DNA of 64,000 bases, from assembly GCA_030407005.1 (NCBI GenBank), contig JAUDYN010000004.1:806001-870000 (forward strand), in the 5' to 3' direction. Below the pieces are notes generated by a model. The model was given only the letters and a program-made list of their open reading frames with translations, searched no databases and was not told the DNA's origin. Source of the DNA: Desarmillaria ectypa (lineage: Eukaryota; Basidiomycota; Agaricomycetes; Agaricales; Physalacriaceae). Shown piece by piece: positions 10,860 to 22,512 of the stretch (positions within the stretch are counted from its first letter, which is position 1; every line of letters begins with the position of its first letter). Position numbers and translations under genes: made by a program.

Positions 10860-13800
10860 GCCAACACCTTGACACCCGAAATCCTGCCTAACAAGGGAGT
10901 ACCAATTCCTGAAATCCCACCAGTCATGGAGATATCCAATCATATGTGGTATAAACCATTTGGGGTCAACTGGACTCTACATGCCATCTGTAATACCAAG
11001 AATGTGGCAGTCACCAAAGCCATACTCTCTATATGGGTCCATCCCAAACAACTTAGAGAAATCACTGATGAGCTCATACAGAGCTTAAACAACAAAGAAA
11101 GCTCTGCGTGTGAGCAACTTTATGAACTCCATGAACCAATCTGGTATATCTATGATACCAAAAGTTCTGGATGGGACTTCTTGGTGGATATCCAGCTAGC
11201 TCCCTGTACTGGGAAGAAGACTCTAACAACTCGAGTATTATTGGATAGTGGCTGCACAGGCAACTCTATCAACTGAACCTATGTCCAACAACATCAGTTG
11301 GATACTAGAAAAGCTGCCTCCCCAATTCCAGTCTACAATGCAGATGGAACTCGAAATAAGGCAGGAGATGTAACCGAATTCATGGAACTCTGAATGACCA
11401 TCAGAGACCACATGGAATGAATTGACCTTGCAGTCACTGACTTAGGCTCTAAAACAGTTTATCTGGGCCATGACTGGCTTAAGCGCCATAACCTATTAGT
11501 CAATTGGAAGGTGGGAACAATGATATTTGGGAGATGTTATTGTATAAAAACCCACTTTGCCCTCCCTGACTCAGACAATGAAGACCAATAGGATAAAGAG
11601 CTAGAAGAAGGCAAAAGTATTCTTGCAGTCAATATACAAGAAAAAATCATACTTCAAGTAGTATATCACATGAATGAATTGGCAGCAGCTGCCAATGCAG
11701 GAAAACCAAAGAAAACCTTCAAGAAGCTTGTGCCTCCTCAATATCAAAGCTTCAGAGACTTGTTCTCCAAGAAAAGCTTTGACGAACTACCAGATCGAAA
11801 ACTCTGGGATCATGCCATTGAGCTGATCCCCAACACCAAATCCACATTAGACTGCAAAGTCTACCCACTCAACCGAAATGAACAGGAACAACTCAACAAG
11901 TTCCTGAATGAAAATCTTGCCTTGGGATGAATCCATCCTTTGAAATCTCCCTTTGCCTCCCCCTTCTTCTTCATCAAGAAAAAGGACAGCTCCCTCTGAC
12001 CCATTCAGAACTATCATAAACTGAATGAAATGACAATCAAAAATCATTATCCACTCCCTTTGATCTCAGAACTTATTGACAGGCTACAGGGAGCAAAGTA
12101 CTTCTCTAAATTGGACATACAATGGGGATACAACAATGTCCACATAAAGCAAGAAGATGAAGAAAAGGCAGCATTCAAAACTAACTGAGGACTCTTTGAG
12201 CCAATGGTCATGTTTTTCGGCCTTACCAATTCACCAGCCATATTCCAGTGGATGATGAACAACATCTTCAAGGATCTGATCACTGGAGAAAAAGTAACAA
12301 TCTACCTCGATGATATTTTAATCTTCACCAAGTCCCTATCAGAACACCAAGTCATTGTCCAACAAGTTCTCCAATGACTATAAGAGAACAAACTATTTCT
12401 CAAGGCAGAGAAATGCAAATTCAAGGTGCTTGAAACTGAGTATCTTGGAGTAATCATCAGTAAAGACTCAATCTGCATGGATCCAGTCAAAGTCGCTGGC
12501 ATTGCCAAATGGCCCACTCCTACCAAGAAAAAGGAGCTTCAATCTTTTCTAGATTTCATGAACTTCTATCAAAAATTCATTTGTGATTATTCAAAGAGTG
12601 TATGACCCCTTACACAGTTAACTGAGAAGGTAGACTGGATATGAGGAACTGACCAAGAGCAAGCATTCATACAACTCAAAAAGTTGATGACTACCAACAT
12701 TGTTCTAACAATCCCCTCCAATGAAGGAAAATTCCGAGTAGAAGCTGACTCTAGTGATAGAGCCATTGGTGCTGTTCTAAGTCAAGAACAGAATGGCAAA
12801 TGGAGGCCCATTGCTTTCATGTCAAAAGCTTTAACAGTCACTGAATGCAACTACGAAATCTATGACAAGGAGTTGCTGGCCATTATGCTAACTCTAAAAG
12901 AATAGCATCATTATCTCATGAGCACCAAAGAAACCATTGAAATCTGGATGGACCATCAGAATCTCCAGTATTTCCAAAAACCACAGAAGTTGAATCATTG
13001 ACAAGCTCAATGGGTTACAGAATTGGCTGAATACCACTTTGTCCTTCAACATAAAGCTGGAATCGCCAACAAAAAGGCTGATCTTCTTAGTTGATGAGAT
13101 GATCATGACCAAGAGAAAGAGGACAATCAAGATGTGATTGTTCTCTCTCCTGAACACTTCCAGGCACTAATACTGCCCACTACTGAAGAATGAACCATGC
13201 ATATAAGAGACACAACCCAACAAAAGTCACAATAGGACCAAGGAATAGAGAAATCTCTCAATCATGAGTGGGGAATCATCCAGGAAAATGAAATACTATG
13301 GTACAATAGATGAATCTATGTCCCTCAGGACCCTTCACTTCATAGTGAAATCATTGCCCAATATCATGATCATATCACCGCTGAATATCCAGGCATCACC
13401 AAGACCAAGGAACTCATCCTATAAGAATATTGGTGGCTGAAAATGAAGAAAGATGTTAAATCATACATTAAAAGATGTGAAACCTGCTAAAGGATGAAGA
13501 GCGACACACAGGCAAAAGCTGCTCCTCTCCATCCCAACACAATTCCTGATACCCCTTGGACTCATATCTTGGTTGATATGGTCACTGGACTCTCTGAATC
13601 TGAAGGATTTGATGCATTACTGGTCATCATAGACCAATTCTCATTCTGTGCAATGAAGAATTATCTGCAGAAGAGTGGGCTTTGATGCTCTGCAATCACG
13701 TTTATGTGAAACATGGAATGCCACAAGTGGTCATCTCAGATCGAGGACCACAGTTCATATCAACATTTATGAAGGAACTTTACTGGATGATGAACATCAC

Positions 13801-14870
13801 TCAAAATGCATCCACTGCATATCATCTACAAACTGATGGGCAGACAGAGAGAGTCAACTAGAAGGTTGAAAAATACCTTTGAATTTTTGTCAACCACTGA
13901 CAAGTCGATTGGATAGCATGGCTACCACTTGCAGAATTTGCCCATAACAACCAAATTCACTCCATGACTGGCAAAAGTCTCTTTATGGTCCTATATGGAT
14001 GAAATCCTTGAATCATCCCGGAGTCTATCCAAAAGACTAATTTTGCAAATCTCGTGGCAGTAGATTTCATGAAAACCATGGTCAAAGTCCACAAAGAAGT
14101 CCATGATGCACTAGAGAAGGCCATAGCACAAATGAAGGCACAATATGACAAGAAAAAACAGTCACCCCAGGAATACCAGATTGGTGATAAGGTCTGGCTC
14201 GATACTGCCAACCTTCATCTTCCACACCCAAAGAAGAAGCTAGACAACAAACAAACAGGATCATTCGAAATTATCAAAAAATCTGGCATGGTGGCATACA
14301 AATTGAAGCTGCTGCCCCACTGGAAGATACACCTAAGATTCAATGAGAAATTGTTGACTCCATATATCACACCCTCTTTCCCAAACCAACAACAACTGCC
14401 ACCTCCCCCTCCAGACCTCATCAACAGTCAAGAGGAATATGAAATTGAAGAAGTCTTAGACTCACACACTCACCAAGTATGCTCCAAATGAGGACAACTA
14501 TCCAAGGAAGTCATGGACTACCTAGTCAAATGGAAGAGTTGGACCAGAGAGCACAACTCTTGGGTCAGAGAAACCAAAATGATGAATGCCACAGAAGTGA
14601 TTGAAGAATACCAGGCCAGTGTAAACTGTGCTGTATACATTCCCAAAATTGTAACCAAAGACAAGATAGTGGTCAAAGTACTAGACCATGAGTACTCCAA
14701 AAATGGTGACATCACATATCTGGCTCAGCACAAGGACAGGTATAAAAAATGGATTGTTAACCTGGACAAAGACCTATAGAAACATCTGATTGATCAGTAC
14801 TGGATCAGTCAAGTTGAATCACAACTCAACATCCCTGAAGAAGAGCCTTCACAGTCAGGACAACTGCTTT
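10860..14870 (+). pseudogene. Decayed pol of chromovirus copy 2: protease, RT, RNase H, integrase, chromodomain
   Basis: Protease: LLDSGCTGNS near 11240-11270. Reverse transcriptase: about 11930-12620, with [17 protein letters not shown] and an intact catalytic YLDDIL box near 12305. RNase H: about 12720-13100, with VEADSSDRAIGAVLSQ and YDKELLAI. Integrase: an N-terminal zinc-finger region near 13350-13500 with CETC, a first catalytic Asp in ILVDMVTGL near 13570 and a second in ISDRGPQFIS near 13740. A GPY/F-like region with GDKVWLDTANL follows near 14185. TGA stops interrupt each domain, for example in the RT-RNase H connection near 12603. Together these would copy and integrate the element; none is intact. 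Confidence 0.92.
14425..14620 (+). pseudogene. Chromodomain at the C-terminus of integrase
   Basis: The segment EEYEIEEVLDSHTHQVCSK, an in-frame TGA, then DYLVKWKSWTREHNSWVRE and EVIEEYQ has the layout of a chromodomain: an acidic start, the YLVKWK strand, a Trp after the loop and a C-terminal helix. Chromovirus chromodomains bind modified histones and steer insertion into heterochromatin. The domain is split by a stop, so it is a fossil here. A further tail of about 85 codons (14620-14870) follows that I do not recognise. Confidence 0.85.
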
Positions 14871-14883
14871 AACAAGAGGGTAA
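14871..14883 (+). other. Polypurine tract before the 3' LTR
   Basis: AACAAGAGGGTAA sits directly upstream of the 3' LTR. It is the expected position and purine-rich composition for the plus-strand DNA primer of an LTR element, although the run is short. Confidence 0.55.
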
Positions 14884-15294
14884 TGTTATGATTTTTCCAT
14901 TTTCATCATGTCATATCCATGACACAATCCTATCTAATCAACTGTTATCTCAACAGTCTTCACTTCATATTGACACATTCACTGATAACCACCCCAGTTT
15001 ACACCAGTTGTCACCCTAGTTTACTTTTATTGGACCATGATCCATCTGACTTCAGCACCATTCTCTCATGAACTATATTGTTTTATCTATTAATAAATGC
15101 CATATTCACAGTATATAAGTAGAGTAAAACCCACTGTTGTACTCTATCTTCTGACTAAATTACATTCTTATACCTTCTACTACACACACCAAAGACCAAG
15201 CTAAAACTCTCTTCATGGGTGATTGTCTGAACATGAGACAGCCTTGAGAGCCCAAGCCTATGTCCCAAGTCATGTGTTAGACAGGGCCATAACA
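14884..15294 (+). repeat. 3' LTR of chromovirus copy 2
   Basis: The 411-bp LTR is the same length as the 5' LTR and aligns at a constant offset of 8316 bases with no gaps. It begins TGTTATGATTTTT and ends GGGCCATAACA. I saw no CpG in it. Confidence 0.96.
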
Positions 15295-15299
15295 GAGAG
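15295..15299. repeat. Target-site duplication GAGAG, right
   Basis: It matches 6563-6567 exactly and directly follows the 3' LTR. Confidence 0.9.
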
Positions 15300-16027
15300 C
15301 CTCTGCTCCTCCAAATATTCTCCAGTAGATTAACATTGTTGACAGGCTGTCATTGTACTCTGTAAGAGAGAGAGAGAGAGATCCAGTCATCCTGTTGTTA
15401 TGTATTGGCATAGCAATGCTCTATTCTGATATTGGGCTGAAAGAAGCCTGGGGATGGGACCCATGAATGTGAAAGCCATCACAGTGCAGTGGAGATGCTA
15501 GCAGATGATACATTTTGCTATTCTAGTAAGATAGTATAGTATATTCATGGAATATAATTGATAGTGAGAAGTCCAGAACAAGAATGGATCCTGTAGAGTA
15601 GCAACAGAAAAGACAAAGAGCACATCCATACACATAAGACCAACTCTCCATCTACCATTCTAGTATACCTAAGAAAGTGATGTGTCTTTATATCAAGTGA
15701 ATGGCATTCTTGTGGTTTCTTTAGATTTTACTGAAAGGTGTGTCTCTAAGTGCTTCAAGACCATTAAAGCACACAGTCAGTTCTCATTCTGTTGAGATTT
15801 GCAACTTCAAGCATGTGCTAGAAGATTCCCGATCCTTCACTACCATCAATTTGACACAAAACTAGGATATAATTAGGTACTCTATGTAGAATATTCTAGA
15901 TACATTCTTTAGTATTTAAGGAGCTCATCTCAAGCTCCAGTAGCTAATAATTTAGTATTCTCTACTCAGCAAGCCTCTCACTGCAATGGTTACAACATGT
16001 TCCATTCAGATGTAGAAGCCCATCAAA
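15300..16027. other. CpG-poor flank without a recognisable gene
   Basis: AT-rich, CpG-poor DNA with a short (AG)n run at 15365-15379. I saw no open frame of interest. The character of the sequence changes abruptly near 16028, where CG-containing words begin to appear. Confidence 0.6.
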
Positions 16028-17168
16028 AGGCCGCGAAAAAGCAAATCCATGGCCGTTCGAGATCTCTTTAATTGGACCGATGATCGACTATATTCCCTGG
16101 TGGCCTGAGCCATCCCTTGTATTTCTTCGAAGCACTGGAATCGGCCGGTGATCGGATCGATCACCGATCACTTTTCTTCCTCCGAGTCACGTCGAGATTT
16201 GGTCAAGAAAACTTTGAGTAGGACCGGCCGCTCGCTCATTCTAGTTCCGTCTCTATGCGTTCTGTAATGCTCGGTGACTTGTTTTATATCGCCTGAATCT
16301 CATGAATGATGCAACCCCGGCTTCCCGCTGCAGCCTGTTTCTAAGGGATTCCCTGAAGTCGCAGTCATCGTTGGAGACACAGGACAATAAGGAAGGAACA
16401 TGAAGCGATACTTGGCTATCTTCGCTTTGCTATTTAAATTTTCTCCTCATTAGTTTGCCTTGACCGTCTGGGGCTGCGTTAATTCCATCATGTAGGGACG
16501 ATTTCTCGTGTATATATTTCACGTGCCTTAATACTCAAAGCGCGGTGGTTCCTTGTTCCCGTTCTGCATACACCGGTCTAACTCGTGTGCCAGGAACGCC
16601 TTCAAAGCAAAACATTGTTGTTCGAATAGTACAATCTATTTAGGTCATGATGGGCTTTGACGCCGGTATCACCATGACGAGGCTTCGCACGCTAAGCGAA
16701 TGAATAGGATGCCGTCACGGCTACTGCTATCCCACGTCTTACAGCCCTTCTCAGCATTGTGGACCTATTACCTGATTCCTCTGTTCCGACTGATCCAATT
16801 GTTCTTTTCTGGGATCCGCCGACTTGCGCTTGGAAGACTTCCCCTCTCTGGATCGACTGGTATAGAGACTATTGTTTTTTTTTCGAGGCGTTGAGAGCTC
16901 CTGGACTCCGTTGCATCAATATGGCGCTCCCACAGGTAAGGGACTCTTTGCTTTGACGACATCTGATCACAGATTCGCATAAGGTTTTCGCAAAGAACAA
17001 CAGACTCTTCAGAGTATACGTGGATACGAACATTTCGCGACCATTTTCTCTATATACTTTAAGAACTTGCGGGAAATATTCCAATAGAGCATAACTTGCC
17101 AGGCAAAGATCCCCGTCCTTGCATCCACACCACCTTTCAAATCTATCATCCTTGCTCGCGACCTCGCT
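16028..17168. other. Intergenic DNA with normal CpG content, no gene identified
   Basis: The stretch is CpG-rich compared with the left flank and holds only short frames. One plus-strand frame at 16759-16956 reads LLPDSSVPTDPIVLFWDPP and could be a remnant exon, but I recognise no family. The 3' part is presumably the promoter of the kinase-like gene at 17169. Confidence 0.5.
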
Positions 17169-19830
17169 ATGTCAAAGTCAAAGCGCCGTAATCAGCGTCA
17201 GGCGGGCCAGTCCGCTGCATCCACGTCTTCCAGAAATGCGCTTTCCGGAGAAGACGGTGCGCGCGCTTTCAGTTTGTTTACTTCGAATACTGACATCAAA
17301 TCCCAAGCTCTGGAATTCCTCTTCGACTATCGACCTAAATTCACCAAACCTCCAGGTTTTGAACGTAGTGATAGGTCTCGCAATCCTGCGCAGTACGACA
17401 TGCATCTGCATTCCCAGCTAATCCTCAAAGACATCATCCTTTTCCCCGACATGCTCAAGCAGTTGGCTGGTGTCGCTGACCCTAAGCGCTTCCCTCAGAC
17501 TAGAGGCACCAGGAAACTACCTCTAGTTCCCGATGGTCATGATCTGCATCCACATCGCATTCGCGAAAATTTGAAGGCAGCTTCAGGCTTCACAATAGGC
17601 CCTGAGATTGACCTCCAGAGACAATATCCTAACCTACAGAACCTTTCATCTCGAGTCGCCTCAACTTTGTTCGCTGGTCTTGATCAATGGTCAAGCATCT
17701 TCCAGTACGACGAAAAACCTACATCCATGATGCCTTGTGCTCTCGCAGATGGATATCTTTCACTCGATAGGGACGCTATAGCAAAGGCCAGACTTCCCAA
17801 AGATCTTGACAGTGATATTCAGCTTGTCATAGAGACTGGTTTCTCCGACTTCCTGTTCTGGGAGTTTAAGAGTATGAACGCTGGGAGTGATGGGGTCATG
17901 CGGGCTATTAGGCATCTGGCCGGCTCGGAGTTCCCTTGGGTTCGCTGCCCTAAATCCCGGAGTTGTGGTGGTCGGTTTTGCAAGAAGACGAATAACAGGT
18001 TCCAGTTCACCGTCACGGGGCAGAAAACGGGCACGGATGGAAATATCTTGGAGGACACTTCAAATTTCAAGTCTGGTATTTCCAACAGAAGTACGCTCAG
18101 CTTCGATAAATCTAACATCGATTTCTCTGTATCTTCTGCGCCAAACACAAGCGGGTGGAAATTCAAATGTGGTGAAAGAAAACCACGGAAGGAGGCCAAA
18201 CGGAGGTCAATATCAGGTGATGGGTCTGATGAAGTCGAAGGAGACGATATCGAAGACGACGGAGGTGCCAATGACGAGTCTGTATATAGGCTGCCATTTA
18301 ACAAGGGTGACTTTACGAAGGCGTTGAAAATTGTCCAACAGGTGCCTATAGTCTGCTTATTATTCTATGTTATCAGGTCTGATATGTGAAATAGGTATGG
18401 GCCGAAGCTGTCAACGTGGATGCAACTTTCATGGTTTTAAATGCCGGGAGCCGAGAATTCATTGGCATACGGGATCGAAAATTGCAACGTCTCTATCTGT
18501 CGCCGCTCATAGATCTAGATGACCCCGTTGGTCTCCCGGCGGGCTACTTCAAAATACATGCCGGCCTACAAATTACAGCACTGCTTGATGCGATCCAGCG
18601 TGCAAAACGATTGAAAGCGCTCTCACGCCTCCCCAAGCTTTACACATTCGAATATGACCGTGGAGAACCATACCAAGACAAGGCGCCGAACCCCGTAAAG
18701 ATGCCTAGGCCATCCGAGTCCGCGACGACTCCAAAGGCAGCAAAAGCCGAGATTTTGGCTCACGCCGACGAGGATAACGAGGACTATTGCCCAGGGAGCG
18801 AGATTACTCTAACTCCAGAGGTAAGCATTGAGCGATTATCTCTCTGAAAGTTTGGTGACCAATACTTCATCAGGAGCAGGAGCTCTTCCAGCAACTAAGA
18901 GAAGCAGGCTCCTTAAAGATTTCATGGAATATGTATATCGACCGTTTAGGACCAGCGAGCAGCATGACAGTAACACGATCAGATGCGAGTCCTCCGAATG
19001 ACACAGAAATGAAAGTGCATATTATGGGCCACTATCCGAAAAGCACTCATTCCTATTATTGTTACGCCGACAATGGTCAAATTGCTGTACGGGGAATCGT
19101 TATCAAATTCACTCGATGTACGCACGGCATGGTGGGCCTTCGAAATGAATACGACATGTATACCCAATTGTCGAAGATTAGAACCATTGCCGAAGGCCTT
19201 GGAATACCCGAACATGTTGGACTCTACGAGCGCGAGGACGATACGGTTCTCGTTCTTCTGGATAGTGGCGATTCTGCCCCCATGAAATTCAAAAACCGTA
19301 CTCCCAATGATGTCTAGTGAGTATCGCTATCGTCGTGTCCGATGCAACCATTGAAAGATACTAGTTCCCAGGTTGAAGCAGCGGTCCGAAAAATGCACTT
19401 TGCAAAGATCACTCACGGAGAGTTGATTCCAGAAAATGTTCTTGTTACAAGGAACGAGCAAGAAAAGCAGGGCCAGTGGAACATCCACTTTATTAGCTGG
19501 AAAAACGGTCAAGACCACCGGCGGTTATTCACAGCACAGAAGGCTCATAACAGCTATACTCTACAAAGATCGCCGAGGCGTACATGGAAGCAGAAGGGTC
19601 AATGCAAGCCGTTATCCAAAAAAGGTGGACACAGCCAAGAACAACGTGGAACTGATGGCTACCAGGCCGCATCTGCGAGAGCGTGGGTATCGAGGCGAAA
19701 GGCATTCCCGTCCAGATCTTATGGAAGCAAAAGTCTTTTCCTAATTTCTGAGAAGATGATGCAACAGTGGAATATTGCAGTTGAGAAGGACAGAAAGAGG
19801 TTAGATGACATAATATGGAATAGATACTAA
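17169..19830 (+). CDS. FunK1-type fungal kinase-like protein, probable pseudokinase
   Basis: My exon model is 17169-18341, 18395-18820, 18874-19316 and 19365-19830, about 835 aa. It has a long N-terminal region shared with its neighbour (the junction QQ/VWAEAV matches QQ/AWARAV there), an acidic linker near residues 360-375 and a C-terminal kinase-like domain. In that domain VIKF (the beta-3 Lys) and LRNEYDMY (the helix-C Glu) remain. A glycine-rich loop is not visible, the catalytic loop reads THGELIPENVLV with Glu in place of the catalytic Asp, and the DFD/DFG position reads ISWKNG. These changes predict loss of phosphotransfer. FunK1 kinases are a family known to be expanded in mushroom-forming fungi. 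The region after residue ~720 is poorly conserved and may hold a missed intron. Confidence 0.72.
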
Positions 19831-19838
19831 GTGGATTA

Positions 19839-22091
19839 CTAATAAGATGCCTCGTCGCTTGTTGTTAATGCCTCATAGCTCGTTACGGAGAAGCCGTCGA
19901 TACGCTCACCATCCAACAGATCTTCTAGCCGCTGATGCTCAGCGTTCATTTGTAACGTGTGGCCCCTAAATTTCGCCCTATCGAAATCAATTATAGAGAG
20001 ATGTCCTTCGTTATCAGCGACCATGTTCCACGTTCGGATGTCCCCGTGAGCGACGCCGGCTGCATGGATACTCTCTAGTATTCGAAGTAATGTAGCTCTG
20101 AGATGGATGCATCAGTCTTGACCATGTGTCGAAATCATATCGACTAAACAGACCTTTCATCTGAAGATACGGTGATCCCGGAGGCGGGAGGGTCTGAACG
20201 ATATGCCAATGATTGACCATTGTAGCTCAAAATTAGAGCTCCCGTATCGGACTCAATGTCCTCAAAAAATCCAAAAGCTATAGGGATATCCCCTGCTGCA
20301 ACGGGCACAGGTCCATATAGCAGACGTCGGTATATCGAATACTCATAGCGTATCCTCTCTTTCTGTTCTTCAGAGAGCGCGAGTTTGACGATAACCTTTT
20401 TTGGATAGCGTGCTACCCTTCCAGAGGGCATATCCACCAAGACTTGAGCCTCGTATACCTGCCCGATAGCTCCCTGACCCAATTTCTTCCCAATAAGAAG
20501 AGTTAAGCAGTCATCGTAGCGATATGAACGCTGTCGACCGAGGCTATTTGGTCGTCTAAAGAATGAAGGCGAACTGGAATGATAATTCCCTTGCTGCAAG
20601 TAGAGAAGAGCTATGTTTCGTTTAAGAAGCTCGTTTATTATCTCCTGTGAGTCAAGTTTAGCGTAAGAAGTCAAATGAGATTTGTGGCTGACCTCCGATG
20701 TGACTTCATCGACTGTCTCTCCAAGTCTACGACGGGAGCGTCTGAGAGGAACGATTGCCTTGTCTTCATCCCGTGGCCGTTTAGGGAATTTACTAGCATG
20801 CAAATGCATGCCTTTGGCTAGTGACGGATCAAGTAGTGGCAGACGTTCAATGACATCGCGCAAAATTGCCGCGTTGATTGCTACCATGAGCTTTCCGTAC
20901 GTTGGATTGGAGCAAGCGCAAACATCAACTAGCTCAGATATGTAGAGTGTTTGAGTTTTTCGCCGTCGAACACCGATTCTGAGAAAGTTCCCGCAATCGA
21001 AGATTATGAAGGTCGAGTCTGAGTGGACAGCACGCGCCCAAGCCTGAATCAAGTATTAAATGGTTGTCTGAGAAGGGGGGGGAACATACTTGTTGTATGA
21101 AATCTGCCGGGTTCGCTTTGTATCTTGATGTTCCATGTGCAGACTTGGGAACAGCAATTTTTGGGGTGGCAGACTCTTTGACTTGTAACGAACGGGTGGG
21201 CCTTTTCTTTGGGGTAACATGAGGTAAGCCCTTTGCCGAAGGTCGATTCTTGAGCCGTTCGCTACGACGTGGACGGTTGGCCTCAGCCTTAGCCGGGACT
21301 ACATTACTAGACGGTACCGGTGGCGTGTCCCACAAGTACTTTGAAACGTCTGGCCGCGAGACTTGAACCGAACGTGTAAACTGTCGATGCCCCGATACGC
21401 CACAATGCTTCCAAGGGAAGGCATCAAGAGCAGCCAAATCCGACATCTCTTCCAAAAAAGATTGCCCGGACAGCGCGTACATGTCCCAAATTGCTAGTTC
21501 AGGTAAACAGTCCCACATAGATAGAATAAGTGTCTTCCGATCCAAATCCCAAGGTTCCAACCTTTCAAGCATATCCTTTCTCGTATAGGCATCATACTTG
21601 AGGGAATGCTTTTGTGAATGAAATCCATCCGGAGGCCCTGGATGTCCGTCATCCATCATAAACACTGTCTTGAGTTCAGGTTGATCCGGATGAATAACGA
21701 GAAGTGAGGCAGCCTGTAAAAAAACAGTTGCACCGTGACGATATCGCACCGCGATGTCGGTAGCATTCTTTGGGGGTTCTGAGCAATCATAGTGTTCAGG
21801 ACTGAGGTAAAGACGGGGAGAACGGAACGATTTATGCTTAGAATTGAATGTAGAAACGTAGCCATCAAGGGCTTCCGAGATCGTGGATATGAGGGAGGGT
21901 AGAACCGTGACTTTCTTGAGAATTAAAGAGTCATCCACGTGTCTGTCAAAGAAAGTGATGGGCGAGCAGTACGGCTTAGGGATGTCGGAATCAGGATCCT
22001 GCTCGAGAGGAAATGGAGCAAGTCCAAAGAGATGTTCAAAGTCAACCTCTGGTAAGTAGGATGAGGCGGATTGGGCGCGTGGAACCGACAT
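19839..22091 (-). CDS. FunK1-type fungal protein kinase with intact catalytic motifs
   Basis: The exon model on the minus strand is 22091-21090, 21043-20154 and 20097-19839, about 716 aa. An extra 48-nt in-frame intron (GTCAGC...CACAG, near codon VTSE) is possible. The kinase domain keeps GKKLGQGAIGQVYEAQV (glycine loop), VIVKLAL (ATP-binding Lys), RYEYSIYRRL (helix-C Glu), GVAHGDIRTWNM (catalytic Asp and Asn) and IIDFDRAKF (metal-binding Asp), the pattern of an active FunK1 kinase. A basic Arg/Pro-rich linker (near residues 270-310) separates it from the N-terminal region. It is convergent with the pseudokinase gene; the two stop codons are only 8 bp apart, so the transcripts must overlap in their 3' UTRs. 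Confidence 0.8.
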
Positions 22092-22512
22092 GTTGAACGT
22101 TGATGTTCAACATAACGTTGTGTGAGAAGTTCACATCGGTCCAAATTGATCCGGGCGTAACCGGCGGGCCTGAGCATACCCACAGAGGCTAAGGACTACT
22201 CAAAAGAAATCGAAATCCGCGACCATGGCATTGTTTTGTCATGCCCTCTATCTCACACGACGTCCTCGTTGTGCATTGTTATGAGGCAAAGAGCCACTCA
22301 TCCTTCGCGATGGAACTGCCGCACTTTGCCCAACGCCGATTGGTGGGCAAGACGAACGGAGCATATAGTCCATTAAACAATACCAGTAGCGAAGGTGTTT
22401 TCTACTTTGAAAGAAGTATGCGACACCGCAGATAACCATTTGAAGCGAACTCTAAGATGCTTCGGCACAATATGTTGCATAGAAATACTATTAGGATGCT
22501 AATGTGGGGTAG

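Larger units (their letters stand above)
6568..15294 (+). mobile_element. Complete but inactivated Ty3/gypsy chromovirus, copy 2
   Basis: This 8.7-kb element has two 411-bp LTRs, a 5-bp target-site duplication, a self-primer site, gag with CCHC knuckle, then protease, reverse transcriptase, RNase H, integrase and a C-terminal chromodomain. The domain order and the chromodomain place it in the chromovirus branch of Ty3/gypsy. Numerous in-frame TGA codons replace expected Arg or Trp codons, so no full-length polyprotein can be made. The two LTRs differ by about 19 bases by my count, all transitions. Clean ends and TSD show a single insertion event followed by decay in place. The host site 15300 onward continues AT-rich DNA similar to 6400-6560. 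Confidence 0.95.

Noticed and set aside
15365..15379. (AG)n run as a possible functional repeat
   Set aside because: It is a short simple microsatellite near the GAGAG target site and does not explain anything further.
16619..16650. GTTCGAATAG considered as a tRNA B box
   Set aside because: It does not complete the B-box consensus, and no cloverleaf could be drawn around it. No convincing tRNA was found anywhere in the window.
17819..18304. 161-codon minus-strand frame within the first kinase-like gene
   Set aside because: It is antisense to an exon whose plus-strand translation aligns with the neighbouring paralogue.
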